Part shown: piece by piece, positions 28,101 through 35,742 of the stretch
Layout of the letters: the number at the start of each line of letters is the position of its first letter
Numbering within the stretch: the stretch's first letter is position 1
Assembly (NCBI RefSeq): GCF_000720135.1
Contig: NZ_JOIU01000019.1
Coordinates: forward strand, 248,001-312,000
DNA length: 64,000 nt
Direction: 5' to 3'
DNA from: Streptomyces sp. NRRL S-1022
GTDB taxonomy: Bacteria; Actinomycetota; Actinomycetes; Streptomycetales; Streptomycetaceae
Made by a program: the position numbers and the translations under genes
Notes under the pieces: generated by a model
Seen by the model: only the letters and a program-made list of their open reading frames with translations
The model's database searches: none
What the model was told of the DNA's origin: nothing

Positions 28101-28174
28101 TTCAGCGTGTCCAGCTCGTCGGTGCGGCCGACGAACACGGGACTGACGGACCTGGTCTCCACGGGCCCGAGCAT
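25136..28174 (-). CDS. Large ATP-binding LuxR-family (LAL) regulator
   Basis: A protein of about 1012 aa in three parts. The N-terminal AAA-like ATPase has Walker A GGEAGVGKTRL near residue 35 and Walker B VVLVLEDLHWSD near 150. A long Ala/Leu/Arg-rich helical middle (about 400-930) resembles TPR repeats. The C-terminal LuxR helix-turn-helix (about 945-1005) contains LTSRERDVLGLVSAGRTNRQ and SPKTASVHVSNILSKL. LAL proteins act mostly as activators, often of sugar or secondary-metabolite genes. ATG 28174 sits just before the FVGR segment that usually opens these ATPases; the frame is open to 28606 but that extension is low-complexity. No TTA codon is present. Confidence 0.9.
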   Translation of the reverse strand: MLGPVETRSVSPVFVGRTDELDTLNDALARAAAAEPQALLLGGEAGVGKTRLVEEFATAATGRTAVVAVGGCVEIGADGLPFAPFSTALRALRDALPEEFAAAAAGQEEELARLLPDLGEAGAGRHDEQGMARLFELTARLLERVAAEHTVVLVLEDLHWSDASTRHLLAYLFRTLRAGRLLVLATYRSDDIHRRHPLRPLLAELDRLRTVRRLELARFTRDEACRQIAGILAAEPDPAQVDEIYERSDGNAFFIEELAVAAAEGNHTGLTDSLRDLLLVRVEALPESAQRVARIVAEGGSTVEYRLIAAVARFTEDDLIEALRAAVGANLLTVTRAGDGYRFRHSLVREAVADDLLPGERSRLNRRYAEALEADPALVPADARVMRLASYWYHAHDAAKALPAVLAAAVAARRRHAYTEQLGLLERAMELWDDAPHEVRSALRPVDYTEVYPPCGCDPATTPLRYLDLMAEAAVAGRFGGERERALKITKRALRLLEEDPDPLRAAWFWVQRSRLVQALARGDGWPELSTAQDLVRGLPPSEVHAEVLAVAANWSMQRRPGPEALAAAERAVEYARMVGARETEQHARLTLGGLIVESGDPEAGLAQMHQVLRETRAEGIHHVEGRAYVNLPSALQSVGRDREALPLLREGIEACRGYGLLDSGAWAWGNLSEALYSLGQWEEAAEAAAQAIRIGHSAKPRGAGAVRMAHLALARGDLAEAGRQLAAARTWYGTHDPMPQQLLPLARITLGVAAADGRIADARAALLPALDAGFPPGTHRYGWPLLLAAATAEADARTLPAARPGRAEILDRLSAAVRTLTTGVPLWHAYGQWTRAELLRAEGRDTAGTWSPVVTAFECLDRPYDLARVRHRLAGALLAEGGDDERDRAAELLRLAAAVAAHLGARPLADAVARLAQRARLTLNRAARQAPADPAAALGLTSRERDVLGLVSAGRTNRQIAEELFISPKTASVHVSNILSKLGVSGRGEAAAVAHRLGLFTAGTLAAETPG

Positions 28175-28362
28175 CGCACGAGGCCGGGACGGCCCGGCAC
28201 CGGTTTTCCACAGTCCCCGTGTGATGGTCGTACCGGTGGCCGGGAGGGGCACCGGGAGCGAGGTGCCCTCGGCCGGAAGGGCCGTACGGCTCCTCGGGAG
28301 AGCCGTACGACCCTGGGACCGCGAGCGGCCGACCCCCGTCCGGCCGCTGCGCGCCCCCGCCG

Positions 28363-28554
28363 TCACGCGGTGCGCGGCAGCCGGTGCCGGCGGGGCCGGT
28401 CGGTATGCGACTCGGCGGCCGGTGTCCCGTGGCCGGCGGACGCGGCCCGGCGGGCGGCGCGACGGACGCGGACGGCCTCGCGGGCCAGGCGCTCCTGCTG
28501 GGCCGTGCGGCGCAGTTCGGCGGAGCGGATCTGGTGGAGTTCGAGCTGGTACAC
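28363..28554 (-). CDS. Small basic coiled protein, 63 aa
   Basis: GTG 28554 follows AAGGAT by six bases, a good ribosome binding site. The 63-residue product starts MYQLELHQIRSAELRRTAQQ, continues as a likely helix rich in Arg, Ala and Glu, and ends in a basic Pro/His/Arg tail. Similar short proteins occur in other Streptomyces as far as I recall; no function is known. It lies 188 bases upstream of the LAL regulator on the same strand. Confidence 0.6.
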   Translation of the reverse strand: MYQLELHQIRSAELRRTAQQERLAREAVRVRRAARRAASAGHGTPAAESHTDRPRRHRLPRTA

Positions 28555-28684
28555 GGCGGATCCTTCGGAGAGTCGGGGTGGTGCTCGCTTTCTGCGATGC
28601 CTCCACCTTCGTCTCCCAGGGGGGTCCGCCACATCGGGAGAGTTCCGCATCTTCGCGCGGCCGGCGGGCCGCACGCGCGCGTAA

Positions 28685-28731
28685 GGGGCCTCAGGAGGTC
28701 CGTAAGGTGCGTGCGGACTCCCTAAGGCCCC
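28685..28731 (-). terminator. Hairpin downstream of the 206-aa membrane protein gene
   Basis: An imperfect 18-base inverted repeat (28685-28702 with 28714-28731, three mismatched positions) with an 11-base loop lies 18 bases past the stop of the gene at 28750. It is a probable terminator. Confidence 0.5.
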
Positions 28732-28749
28732 TGCCGGCCTGCGGGTTTC

Positions 28750-29370
28750 TCAGCCGGCCGAGGGCAGGCCGAGCAGGGCGTCGGAGTACTTCAGGACGGC
28801 CAGGAGCAGCCCGATGACACCGAGCGAGACACCCGCCCAGGCCACCGACCTGATCCAGGGGGCCTGCGGGCGGCCCGGGGCGCCGAACGCGGGCCTGGCC
28901 AGCACGACCACGCCGGTGACCAGCGCGGCCAGCGCGAACAGGCCGGCCCACAGGGCGGTGGTGTGCCAGGCGTCGCCGTACACCTCCTTGATCTGCCGGG
29001 CGACGCTCGCCGTGGAGGACGTCCGGAGCTGGCCGACGAGCTGCTCGCGCGCGGAGGCGACGGTGCCGATCCAGCCGCCGCTGAGCGAGACCAGGCCCAG
29101 CGCGGCGGAGACGACGGCACCGGCACCCTGGCCGACCCCGGAGGACACCTTCCCGCCGGCGGCTTCCGTCGCATCGCCGTCCTCGCCGTGCCCGTCGCCC
29201 GCGGCTTCCGCGGGGGCCTCGCCGTGCGCCGCGGGGGCCTCGTCGAGGTCCGGGGCCTGCTCCTCGGCGGTCTCCCGCCCGGCACGGCCGTCCCGGGCGT
29301 CGACCGCCGCCGTCGTCTCGTCGTCCTCGCGCGCCTCGGTGCCGGCGCCTTCCGTTGTCTTCGTTGCCAT
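28750..29370 (-). CDS. Membrane protein with acidic Ala/Glu-rich N-terminus, function unknown
   Basis: A 206-aa protein. Residues 1-75 are a hydrophilic low-complexity stretch rich in Glu, Ala, Gly and Asp. Residues 76-115 include an amphipathic region, and two to three hydrophobic segments follow (about 80-100, 130-155, 170-195). The arrangement suggests a cytoplasmic disordered tail on a small integral membrane protein. No family is recognised. ATG 29370 has only a weak ribosome binding site; the frame is open further but overlaps the neighbouring GNAT gene. Confidence 0.65.
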   Translation of the reverse strand: MATKTTEGAGTEAREDDETTAAVDARDGRAGRETAEEQAPDLDEAPAAHGEAPAEAAGDGHGEDGDATEAAGGKVSSGVGQGAGAVVSAALGLVSLSGGWIGTVASAREQLVGQLRTSSTASVARQIKEVYGDAWHTTALWAGLFALAALVTGVVVLARPAFGAPGRPQAPWIRSVAWAGVSLGVIGLLLAVLKYSDALLGLPSAG

Positions 29371-29405
29371 GCCCGGCACCGTACGGACGCTGTCTGAGAG
29401 GTCTC

Positions 29406-29981
29406 TTAATGATCGTCGTGCGCGGTCCGCGCGCGGTCCGCGCGCCACTCGGGCCGCAGCAGGGCCCAGATCTCGGTGCTGGCGCGCACCCCCCGGTGCG
29501 GGTAGTTCTCCCGGAGGACGCCCTCGCGGGTCATGCCGAGCCGCCGGGCCACATTGAGGCTCGGCTCGTTGGCCGCGGAGGCGTACCACTCCACCCGGTG
29601 CATGCCGCGCTCCTCGAAGGCCCAGTCGAGCAGCACCCGCATGCCGCGCGTGACCAGTCCGCGCCCGGCCGCGGCCGGCTCCAGCCAGCAGCCGGCCTCG
29701 CAGACCCCGCTCGGGGTGTCCCAGACGCGGAACAGCAGTCCGCCGACGAGCCGGCCGTCCAGCCAGATGCCGTGCACGCTGCCGGCGTCGGCACCGCGCT
29801 TGTCGGCGTACGACCTCAGCCAGCCGCGGGCGCCGTCGAGGTCGCGGACCACGTCCGCCAGGCCGATGTGCCGGCCGATGAACTCCCGGCCCCGGTCTAT
29901 GTTCGCCAGCAGTTCGGCGGCGTGCCAGACCTCCAGGGGCCGCAGTTCGGCTCCGTCCTCACCGAGCGATGTCGCGTACAT
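29406..29981 (-). CDS. GNAT acetyltransferase, RimJ/RimL type
   Basis: A 191-aa N-acetyltransferase of the group that includes ribosomal-protein acetylases RimJ and RimL. Visible are the N-terminal strand ELRPLEVWHAAELLANI, the central WLDGRLVGGLLFRVWD near residue 85, the acetyl-CoA loop LEPAAAGRGLVTRGMRVLLDW near 110, and the closing WYASAANEPSLNVARRLGMTREGVLRENY near 145, a hallmark of this subgroup. ATG 29981 follows GGAAGGAAG. The substrate is unknown. It lies 35 bases ahead of the membrane-protein gene in the same direction. Confidence 0.85.
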   Translation of the reverse strand: MYATSLGEDGAELRPLEVWHAAELLANIDRGREFIGRHIGLADVVRDLDGARGWLRSYADKRGADAGSVHGIWLDGRLVGGLLFRVWDTPSGVCEAGCWLEPAAAGRGLVTRGMRVLLDWAFEERGMHRVEWYASAANEPSLNVARRLGMTREGVLRENYPHRGVRASTEIWALLRPEWRADRARTAHDDH

Positions 29982-30077
29982 CGTGCCGTTCTTCCTTCCG
30001 CAGTCCGTCCGGTTCGTCCTCCGGGACCCGGCCGAGCCTCTCACGCGCGGCCCGGGACCCGGGGGGCGGGCGGGACG

Positions 30078-30440
30078 TCAGTCGAACTGGTCTCCGAGCG
30101 CCATGACCATCGTCCCGGCGATCAGCAGCCACAGGGCCCTGCGGGTGCGGCCCCGGGAGCCGAGCACCGCCGCGAGGGCGCAGACGACGGCACCGAGGGC
30201 GTAGGCGGCGGGGACGCCGGCCGGCGCGGAACCGGTGAGCCGCAGCAGGGCGGCGGCGAGCCCCGCGAGGCACAGGAGCGCTCCGGTGCCGCCGGCGACC
30301 CACCGGGCCCGCCGGGCGTCCCCGGCGTACTCCTCGGCAGCCTCGCCGGCCTCGGTGTCTTCAGCGCCCTCGGTGCCTTCGGTGTCGTGGGTGTCCTCGG
30401 CTATCACGGGCTCGGTGTCGGAATCGGTGCGTCCACTCAT
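30078..30440 (-). CDS. Small membrane protein, 120 aa
   Basis: Residues 1-45 are acidic and rich in Thr, Glu, Asp and Gly. Three hydrophobic segments follow (about 48-68, 74-93, 99-116) with short basic loops. No family is recognised. The ATG at 30440 opens the frame; the stop is 96 bases upstream of the GNAT gene, so the two may be cotranscribed. Confidence 0.6.
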   Translation of the reverse strand: MSGRTDSDTEPVIAEDTHDTEGTEGAEDTEAGEAAEEYAGDARRARWVAGGTGALLCLAGLAAALLRLTGSAPAGVPAAYALGAVVCALAAVLGSRGRTRRALWLLIAGTMVMALGDQFD

Positions 30441-30515
30441 GGCGGGCGAGCGTACCGCCCCCGGGAGGGAAAACCTGGTGCGGGGCGGTGCCTTCGCCTG
30501 CTAGGCAGGGCCTTC

Positions 30516-31307
30516 GTGACCGACTCCGCCACTTCCGAGGCCCTCGCCCGCCGCCTCACCCACCCGCGCTACCCGCGCAGCAACACCTATGACGTCCGCT
30601 GGACCATCGAGAACCAGATGGGCCCGCACGCGCTGTGGCTGCTGGAATGGCTGGCGCCCGCGCTCGGCCTGGACCGGCTGCCGCCCGGGGCGCGGGTGCT
30701 CGACCTCGGCTGCGGACGCGCGATGACCTCCGTCTTCCTGGCCAGGGAGTACGGCGCCCAGGTCGTTGCCGCCGACCTGTGGGTGAAGCCCGGGGAGAAC
30801 GCCGTGCGCATCGCCGAGGCGGGCGTGGCCGACCGGGTGCTGCCCGTCCTCGCGGAGGCGCACGAGCTGCCGTTCGCCGAAGGCTCGTTCGACGCCATCG
30901 TGTCCGTCGACGCCTACCAGTACTTCGGCACCACCGACCTCTACCTGCCCACGCTGACCCGGCTGCTGAAGCCCGGCGGCCGGATCGGGGTGGTGGTGCC
31001 GTCGGTGCGGGAGGAGATCGAGGGGGCCGAACCGCCGGCGCACCTCGCGGACCACTGGGATCCGGGGTTCTGGGCGTTCCACTCCCCCGGCTGGTGGCAC
31101 CGGAACTGGACCCGCACGGGTGCCGTGACCGTCGAGGCCGCCGACTGGCTCCCGGACGGCTGGCGGGACTGGCTGCTGTGGAGCGAGGTGTGCGCCGAGG
31201 AGAGCCCGAGCGAGTTCATGGCCGGGCTGGCCCGCGACTCGGTGGACCTGCTGAACGCCGACCGCGGGCGGCTGCTCGGGTTCACCCGGGTGGTGGGCCG
31301 CAGATAG
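30516..31307 (+). CDS. SAM-dependent methyltransferase
   Basis: A 263-aa class I methyltransferase. Motif I, VLDLGCGRAMTSVFLAREYG, lies near residue 66, an acidic motif-II residue follows in VVAADLW, and the post-motif segment FDAIVSVDAYQYFGTTDLYLPTLTRLLKPGG near 130 is typical of Methyltransf_11 proteins. The C-terminal half holds several tryptophans (HWDPGFWAFHSPGWWHRNW) that may shape a substrate pocket. GTG 30516 is used with CAGGG upstream; ATG 30618 is unlikely because it would shorten the N-terminal helix. Substrate unknown. Confidence 0.82.
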   Translation: MTDSATSEALARRLTHPRYPRSNTYDVRWTIENQMGPHALWLLEWLAPALGLDRLPPGARVLDLGCGRAMTSVFLAREYGAQVVAADLWVKPGENAVRIAEAGVADRVLPVLAEAHELPFAEGSFDAIVSVDAYQYFGTTDLYLPTLTRLLKPGGRIGVVVPSVREEIEGAEPPAHLADHWDPGFWAFHSPGWWHRNWTRTGAVTVEAADWLPDGWRDWLLWSEVCAEESPSEFMAGLARDSVDLLNADRGRLLGFTRVVGRR

Positions 31308-31309
31308 CG

Positions 31310-31344
31310 GTACGGCCCCGGAGGGATACCCTCCGGGGCCGTAC
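31310..31344. terminator. Bidirectional terminator between methyltransferase and gatB
   Basis: A perfect 16-bp stem (31310-31325 with 31329-31344) with a 3-base loop starts 3 bases after the methyltransferase stop and ends 16 bases before the gatB stop. It should serve both convergent genes. Confidence 0.85.
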
Positions 31345-31359
31345 GGCCGTGCTCGGGGC

Positions 31360-32874
31360 TCAGCCCTCGCTGACGCCCAGCTTCTCCAGGATCAGCTCCT
31401 TGACGCGGGCCGCGTCGGCCTGGCCGCGGGTGGCCTTCATGACCGCGCCGACCAGGGCACCGGCCGCGGCCACCTTGCCACCGCGGATCTTGTCCGCGAC
31501 ACCCGGGTTGCCGGCGATGGCCTCCTCGACGGCGGCGGTCAGCGCGCCCTCGTCGGAGACGACCTTCAGGCCGCGCTTGTCGACGACCTCGTCCGGGGTG
31601 CCCTCGCCCGCGAGGACGCCCTCGATGACCTGACGGGCCAGCTTGTCGTTCAGGTCACCCTTGGCGACCAGCTCGGTGACCCGGGCCACCTGCTGCGGGG
31701 TGATCGCCAGCTCGTCCAGCGTCTTGCCGGACTCGTTGGCGCTGCGGGCCAGTTCGCCCATCCACCACTTGCGGGCGGAGGCCGCGTCGGCACCGGCGTC
31801 GATCGTGGCGACGATCGGCTCCAGGGCACCGGCGTTGAGGATCGCCTGCATGTCGGTGGCGGAGATGCCCCACTCGGCCAGCAGCCGGGTGCGGCGGGCC
31901 AGCGGCAGCTCGGGCAGCGCCGCGCGGATCTCCTCGACCCACTCGCGCGCGGGCGCGACCGGCACCAGGTCGGGCTCCGGGAAGTACCGGTAGTCCTCGG
32001 CCTCCTCCTTCACGCGGCCCGAGGTCGTGGACCCGGTGTCCTCGTGGAAGTGGCGGGTCTCCTGGACGATCGTGCCGCCGCCGGAGAGGACGGCCGCGTG
32101 CCGCTGGATCTCGAAGCGGGCCGCACGCTCCACCGAGCGCAGGGAGTTGACGTTCTTCGTCTCCGAGCGCGTACCGAACTTGTCGGCGCCCTTGGGCATC
32201 AGCGACAGGTTCACGTCACAGCGCATCTGGCCCATCTCCATGCGGGCCTCGGACACGCCGAGCGCACGGATCAGCTCGCGCAGCTCACGGACGTACGCCT
32301 TCGCCACCTCGGGGGCGCGCTCGCCGGCGCCCACGATCGGCTTGGTGACGATCTCGATCAGCGGGATGCCGGCGCGGTTGTAGTCCAGCAGGGAGTGGGA
32401 CGCGCCGTGGATACGGCCGGTGGCACCGCCGACGTGCGTCGACTTGCCGGTGTCCTCCTCCATGTGGGCGCGCTCGATCTCCACGCGGAAGACCTCGCCG
32501 TCCTCCAGCTGCACGTCGAGGTAGCCGTTGAAGGCGATCGGCTCGTCGTACTGGGAGGTCTGGAAGTTCTTCGGCATGTCCGGATAGAAGTAGTTCTTCC
32601 GGGCGAAGCGGCACCACTCGGCGATCTCGCAGTTCAGCGAGAGGCCGATCTTGATCGCGGACTCGACGCCGGTCGCGTTGACGACCGGGAGCGCGCCGGG
32701 CAGGCCGAGGCAGACCGGGCAGGTCTGGCTGTTCGGGTCGGCACCGAGGGCTGTCGAGCAGCCGCAGAACATCTTCGTCTTGGTGCCGAGTTCGACATGG
32801 ACCTCAAGGCCCATGACGGGGTCGTACGACGCCAGCGCGTCCTCGTACGACACCAGGTCGGTCGTGGTGGTCAC
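31360..32874 (-). CDS. gatB: Aspartyl/glutamyl-tRNA amidotransferase subunit B
   Basis: A 504-aa subunit of the GatCAB complex, which converts Glu-tRNA(Gln) and Asp-tRNA(Asn) to the amides. This subunit phosphorylates the misacylated residue. The N-terminal cradle domain contains the hallmark [18 protein letters not shown] near residue 22, the zinc-associated [15 protein letters not shown] near 55, and the segment [15 protein letters not shown] ([14 protein letters not shown]) near 130. The C-terminal helical YqeY-like tail (about 350-504) binds tRNA. GTG 32874 follows GAGGGAAG. It closes a gatC-gatA-orf-gatB operon. Confidence 0.97.
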   Translation of the reverse strand: MTTTTDLVSYEDALASYDPVMGLEVHVELGTKTKMFCGCSTALGADPNSQTCPVCLGLPGALPVVNATGVESAIKIGLSLNCEIAEWCRFARKNYFYPDMPKNFQTSQYDEPIAFNGYLDVQLEDGEVFRVEIERAHMEEDTGKSTHVGGATGRIHGASHSLLDYNRAGIPLIEIVTKPIVGAGERAPEVAKAYVRELRELIRALGVSEARMEMGQMRCDVNLSLMPKGADKFGTRSETKNVNSLRSVERAARFEIQRHAAVLSGGGTIVQETRHFHEDTGSTTSGRVKEEAEDYRYFPEPDLVPVAPAREWVEEIRAALPELPLARRTRLLAEWGISATDMQAILNAGALEPIVATIDAGADAASARKWWMGELARSANESGKTLDELAITPQQVARVTELVAKGDLNDKLARQVIEGVLAGEGTPDEVVDKRGLKVVSDEGALTAAVEEAIAGNPGVADKIRGGKVAAAGALVGAVMKATRGQADAARVKELILEKLGVSEG

Positions 32875-32889
32875 GGTGAAACTTCCCTC

Positions 32890-33129
32890 TCAGCCCAGCA
32901 GGACGTCGTCGTCGCCCAGCCGCTTCAGCTCGCGGTAGAGGATGGCGAGGCCGGTGACGATGCCGGCCGCGGTGACGACGGCGTCGACGAGCCGCAGCGT
33001 GTCGTTCTCGGCCCGCGCCTTCTTGATCTGCTTGGCGGCGCCGACCGCGCCGAACGCGGTGGCGGCCATGGACAGGTACGTACCGGACCTGGACTTCTTG
33101 AAGCCCTTGGCCTTGGTCAGTGCGCTCAC
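32890..33129 (-). CDS. Small membrane protein between gatA and gatB, 79 aa
   Basis: GTG 33129 overlaps the gatA stop codon (GTGA), indicating translational coupling, and the stop is 15 bases before gatB. The product has a basic N-terminus ([11 protein letters not shown]), a hydrophobic Ala/Gly-rich segment (about 18-35), a charged linker ([11 protein letters not shown]), a second hydrophobic segment (about 47-67) and an acidic end (GDDDVLLG). No domain is recognised. Its position inside the amidotransferase operon is striking, but a role in amidation is only a guess. Confidence 0.75.
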   Translation of the reverse strand: MSALTKAKGFKKSRSGTYLSMAATAFGAVGAAKQIKKARAENDTLRLVDAVVTAAGIVTGLAILYRELKRLGDDDVLLG

Positions 33130-34625
33130 AGCGACGGTGCCTCCTCCAGCAGCGGGTGACCCCACTTTTCCACGAAGGCGGCCTCGACGGCGGCGCCCAC
33201 CTTGTACAGCCGGTCGTCCTTCATCACCGGGGCGATGATCTGCAGGCCCACCGGGAGGTTGTCCTCCGGGGCGAGACCGCAGGGCAGGGACATGGCCGCG
33301 TTGCCCGCCAGGTTGGTCGGGATGGTGCACAGGTCCGCGAGGTACATCGCCATCGGGTCGTCGGCGCGCTCGCCGATCGCGAAGGCGGTGGTCGGGGTCG
33401 TCGGGGAGACGATCACGTCGACCTGCGCGAAGGCCTTGTCGAAGTCCTGCTTGATCAGCGTGCGGACCTTCTGGGCGCTGCCGTAGTAGGCGTCGTAGTA
33501 GCCGCTCGACAGGGCGTACGTGCCGAGCATGATGCGGCGCTTGACCTCGGGGCCGAAGCCGGCCTCGCGGGTGAGGGAGGTGACCTCCTCGGCGGAGTGC
33601 GTGCCGTCGTCGCCGGTCCGCAGGCCGTAGCGCAGGCCGTCGAAGCGGGCGAGGTTGGAGGAGCACTCGGACGGGGCGATCAGGTAGTACGCCGACAGGG
33701 CGAGGTCGAAGGACGGGCAGTCCAGCTCGACGATCTCGGCGCCCAGCCCCTTCAGCAGCTCGACGGACTCGTCGAAGCGCTGGATGACGCCGGCCTGGTA
33801 GCCCTCGCCGCGGAACTGCTTGACCACGCCGACGCGCATGCCCTCGACGCTGCCGTTGCGGGCGGCCTCGACGACCGGCGGGACCGGGGCGTCGATGGAC
33901 GTGGAGTCGAGCGGGTCGTGCCCGGCGATGACCTCGTGCAGCAGGGCCGCGTCCAGGACCGTGCGGGCGCAGGGGCCGCCCTGGTCGAGGGAGCTGGAGA
34001 AGGCGACCATGCCGTAGCGGGAGACCGCGCCGTACGTCGGCTTCACCCCGACCGTGCCGGTGACGGCGGCGGGCTGGCGGATGGAGCCGCCGGTGTCGGT
34101 ACCGATGGCGAGGGGCGCCTGGAAGGAGGCGAGCGCGGCGGAGGAGCCGCCGCCGGAGCCGCCGGGGATCCTGGTGAGGTCCCAGGGGTTGCCGGTCGGG
34201 CCGTAGGCGCTGTTCTCGGTGGAGGACCCCATGGCGAACTCGTCCATGTTGGTCTTGCCGAGGATGACCACGTCGGCGGCCTTCAGTCGCTTGGTGAGCG
34301 TCGCGTCGTACGGCGGGATCCAGCCCTCCAGGATCTTCGAGCCGACGGTCGTGGGCACGCCCTCGGTGGTGAAGATGTCCTTGAGCGCGAGCGGGACGCC
34401 GGCCAGCGGGCCGAGCTTCTCGCCGCGCGCCCGCTTCTCGTCCACGGCACGGGCCTGGGCGAGGGCGCCCTCGCGGTCGACGTGGAGGAAGGCGTGCACC
34501 TTCTCGTCCACCGCCTCGATCCGCGCGAGATGGGCCTCGGTGACCTCGACCGCCGTCAGTTCGCCGGAGGCGATCTTCGCGGCGGTCTCGGCCGCGGTGA
34601 GCTTGATGATGGCGTGCTCCGTCAT
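33126..34625 (-). CDS. gatA: Aspartyl/glutamyl-tRNA amidotransferase subunit A
   Basis: A 499-aa amidase-signature enzyme that releases ammonia from glutamine for the GatCAB reaction. The catalytic Lys lies in VPLALKDIF near residue 77. The Ser-rich signature [19 protein letters not shown] near 150 is followed by [12 protein letters not shown], supplying the Ser-cis-Ser-Lys catalytic residues of the family. ATG 34625 was chosen because GGAGGAG lies 8 bases upstream; GTG 34634 would abut that site. It starts 5 bases after the gatC stop and overlaps the next small gene by 4 bases. Confidence 0.97.
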   Translation of the reverse strand: MTEHAIIKLTAAETAAKIASGELTAVEVTEAHLARIEAVDEKVHAFLHVDREGALAQARAVDEKRARGEKLGPLAGVPLALKDIFTTEGVPTTVGSKILEGWIPPYDATLTKRLKAADVVILGKTNMDEFAMGSSTENSAYGPTGNPWDLTRIPGGSGGGSSAALASFQAPLAIGTDTGGSIRQPAAVTGTVGVKPTYGAVSRYGMVAFSSSLDQGGPCARTVLDAALLHEVIAGHDPLDSTSIDAPVPPVVEAARNGSVEGMRVGVVKQFRGEGYQAGVIQRFDESVELLKGLGAEIVELDCPSFDLALSAYYLIAPSECSSNLARFDGLRYGLRTGDDGTHSAEEVTSLTREAGFGPEVKRRIMLGTYALSSGYYDAYYGSAQKVRTLIKQDFDKAFAQVDVIVSPTTPTTAFAIGERADDPMAMYLADLCTIPTNLAGNAAMSLPCGLAPEDNLPVGLQIIAPVMKDDRLYKVGAAVEAAFVEKWGHPLLEEAPSL

Positions 34626-34630
34626 GGTGG

Positions 34631-34927
34631 TCACTCCTCCCCCAGGATCTGCGGCACCTTGAAACGCTGCTGCTCCTGGGCCGGGGCGCCGGAGAGCGCC
34701 TGCTCGGGGGTGAGCGAGGGACGGACCTCGTCCGGCCGCATGACGTTCGTCAGCGGGAGCGGGTGCGAGGTCGGCGGTACGTCTTGGTCGGCGACCTCGC
34801 TGACGCGGGCCACCGCGCCGATGATGTCGTCCAGCTGGCCGGCGAAGTGTTCAAGCTCTTCGGGCTTCAGCTCCAGACGCGCCAGCCGGGCGAGGTGGGC
34901 GACCTCCTCGCGCGTGATGCCAGGCAT
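34631..34927 (-). CDS. gatC: Aspartyl/glutamyl-tRNA amidotransferase subunit C
   Basis: A 98-aa helical linker subunit that wraps around GatA and ties it to GatB. The conserved start [20 protein letters not shown] and the central [19 protein letters not shown] are typical. The C-terminal half holds the conserved Pro-rich [24 protein letters not shown] 34927 follows AGAGGAT. First gene of the operon. Confidence 0.96.
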   Translation of the reverse strand: MPGITREEVAHLARLARLELKPEELEHFAGQLDDIIGAVARVSEVADQDVPPTSHPLPLTNVMRPDEVRPSLTPEQALSGAPAQEQQRFKVPQILGEE

Positions 34928-35019
34928 GCAGCGATCCTCTGGGGTGAGTGTGTGTGGTTTGGCCCAATCCTAGGGGGCGGGGGCGGGTGCCCGTGAAACG
35001 GTTTGGCCCGGCGGCGGCC

Positions 35020-35514
35020 TCACCGGTGCCGGCCGTCCCATGCGGGGCTCCTCAGGAAGTGGTTGTCGTACAGCTCCTGGACCTCCAGCAGGCTCTGCGG
35101 GGTGGCCTCGCCGAGGCGGATGCGCTGGAGGTGGCGGAAGTACTCGAAGCGCTCGACGCCGGGGGTGATGACGATGAGCAGGTCGGCGGTGCTGCCGGGG
35201 GCGGCGGCGAAGGCGTGGGGGCGGTCCGGCGGGACGATGATCAGATCGCCGCGCCCGGCGGTCACCACGTCGTCGCCGGAGAGGACCTCGGCCTCGCCGC
35301 CGAGCAGGTAGAACATCTCGGCCGAGTTGTGGTGCACATGCGGGCGGGCGCCGTCGGCACCCTCGGCGAGGGTGACGCGCACGGTGGACAGCGCGCCGCC
35401 GCTGGCGCTGCTGTCGGCCAGCAGCCGCACGCCGACGGGGGCACCGCCGAGGACCTCGGCCTCGGCGTCCCGGACCAGCACGGTCTCGTCGAACCTGGGC
35501 ACGAACAGCGACAT
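35020..35514 (-). CDS. Cupin-domain protein
   Basis: A 164-aa single-cupin protein. Cupin motif 1 is visible as PHVHHNSAEMFYLLGGEAEVL (residues about 58-78), with two His and a Glu as likely metal ligands, and motif 2 as GDLIIVPPDRPHAFAAAPG (about 90-108) with the third His. Such proteins may be dioxygenases, isomerases or sensors, and the reaction cannot be told from sequence. The C-terminal 45 residues are a helical tail. ATG 35514 follows AAGGGGG. It lies downstream of the RmdB-like gene, with a hairpin between them. Confidence 0.85.
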   Translation of the reverse strand: MSLFVPRFDETVLVRDAEAEVLGGAPVGVRLLADSSASGGALSTVRVTLAEGADGARPHVHHNSAEMFYLLGGEAEVLSGDDVVTAGRGDLIIVPPDRPHAFAAAPGSTADLLIVITPGVERFEYFRHLQRIRLGEATPQSLLEVQELYDNHFLRSPAWDGRHR

Positions 35515-35553
35515 GGCGGTTTCCCCCTTGTGTGACGCCCGCGACGGGGCGGT

Positions 35554-35574
35554 CGGACCGCGACCAGCGGTCCG
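35554..35574 (-). promoter_or_regulatory. Perfect hairpin/palindrome between rmdB and the cupin gene
   Basis: CGGACCGC and GCGGTCCG (35554-35561 with 35567-35574) flank a 5-base spacer, 40 bases upstream of the cupin start. It may be a terminator for rmdB or an operator for the cupin gene. The rest of the 228-base gap is G/C-rich without other features. Confidence 0.4.
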
Positions 35575-35742
35575 GCACCGGTCGGTACGACCCTCGCGGC
35601 GGCGGAGCGGATCCCGAGGGCGACGGCTGCGCGCCGCCGCGGCGCAGGCCCGTCCGCGTGTCCGGGAACGGGACGAGTGCCCCCGTGCACGGCTGCGCCA
35701 CCGCCGCCGGCGCCTTCCGCGTGCGCTGCCGGCGGCAGGAGA

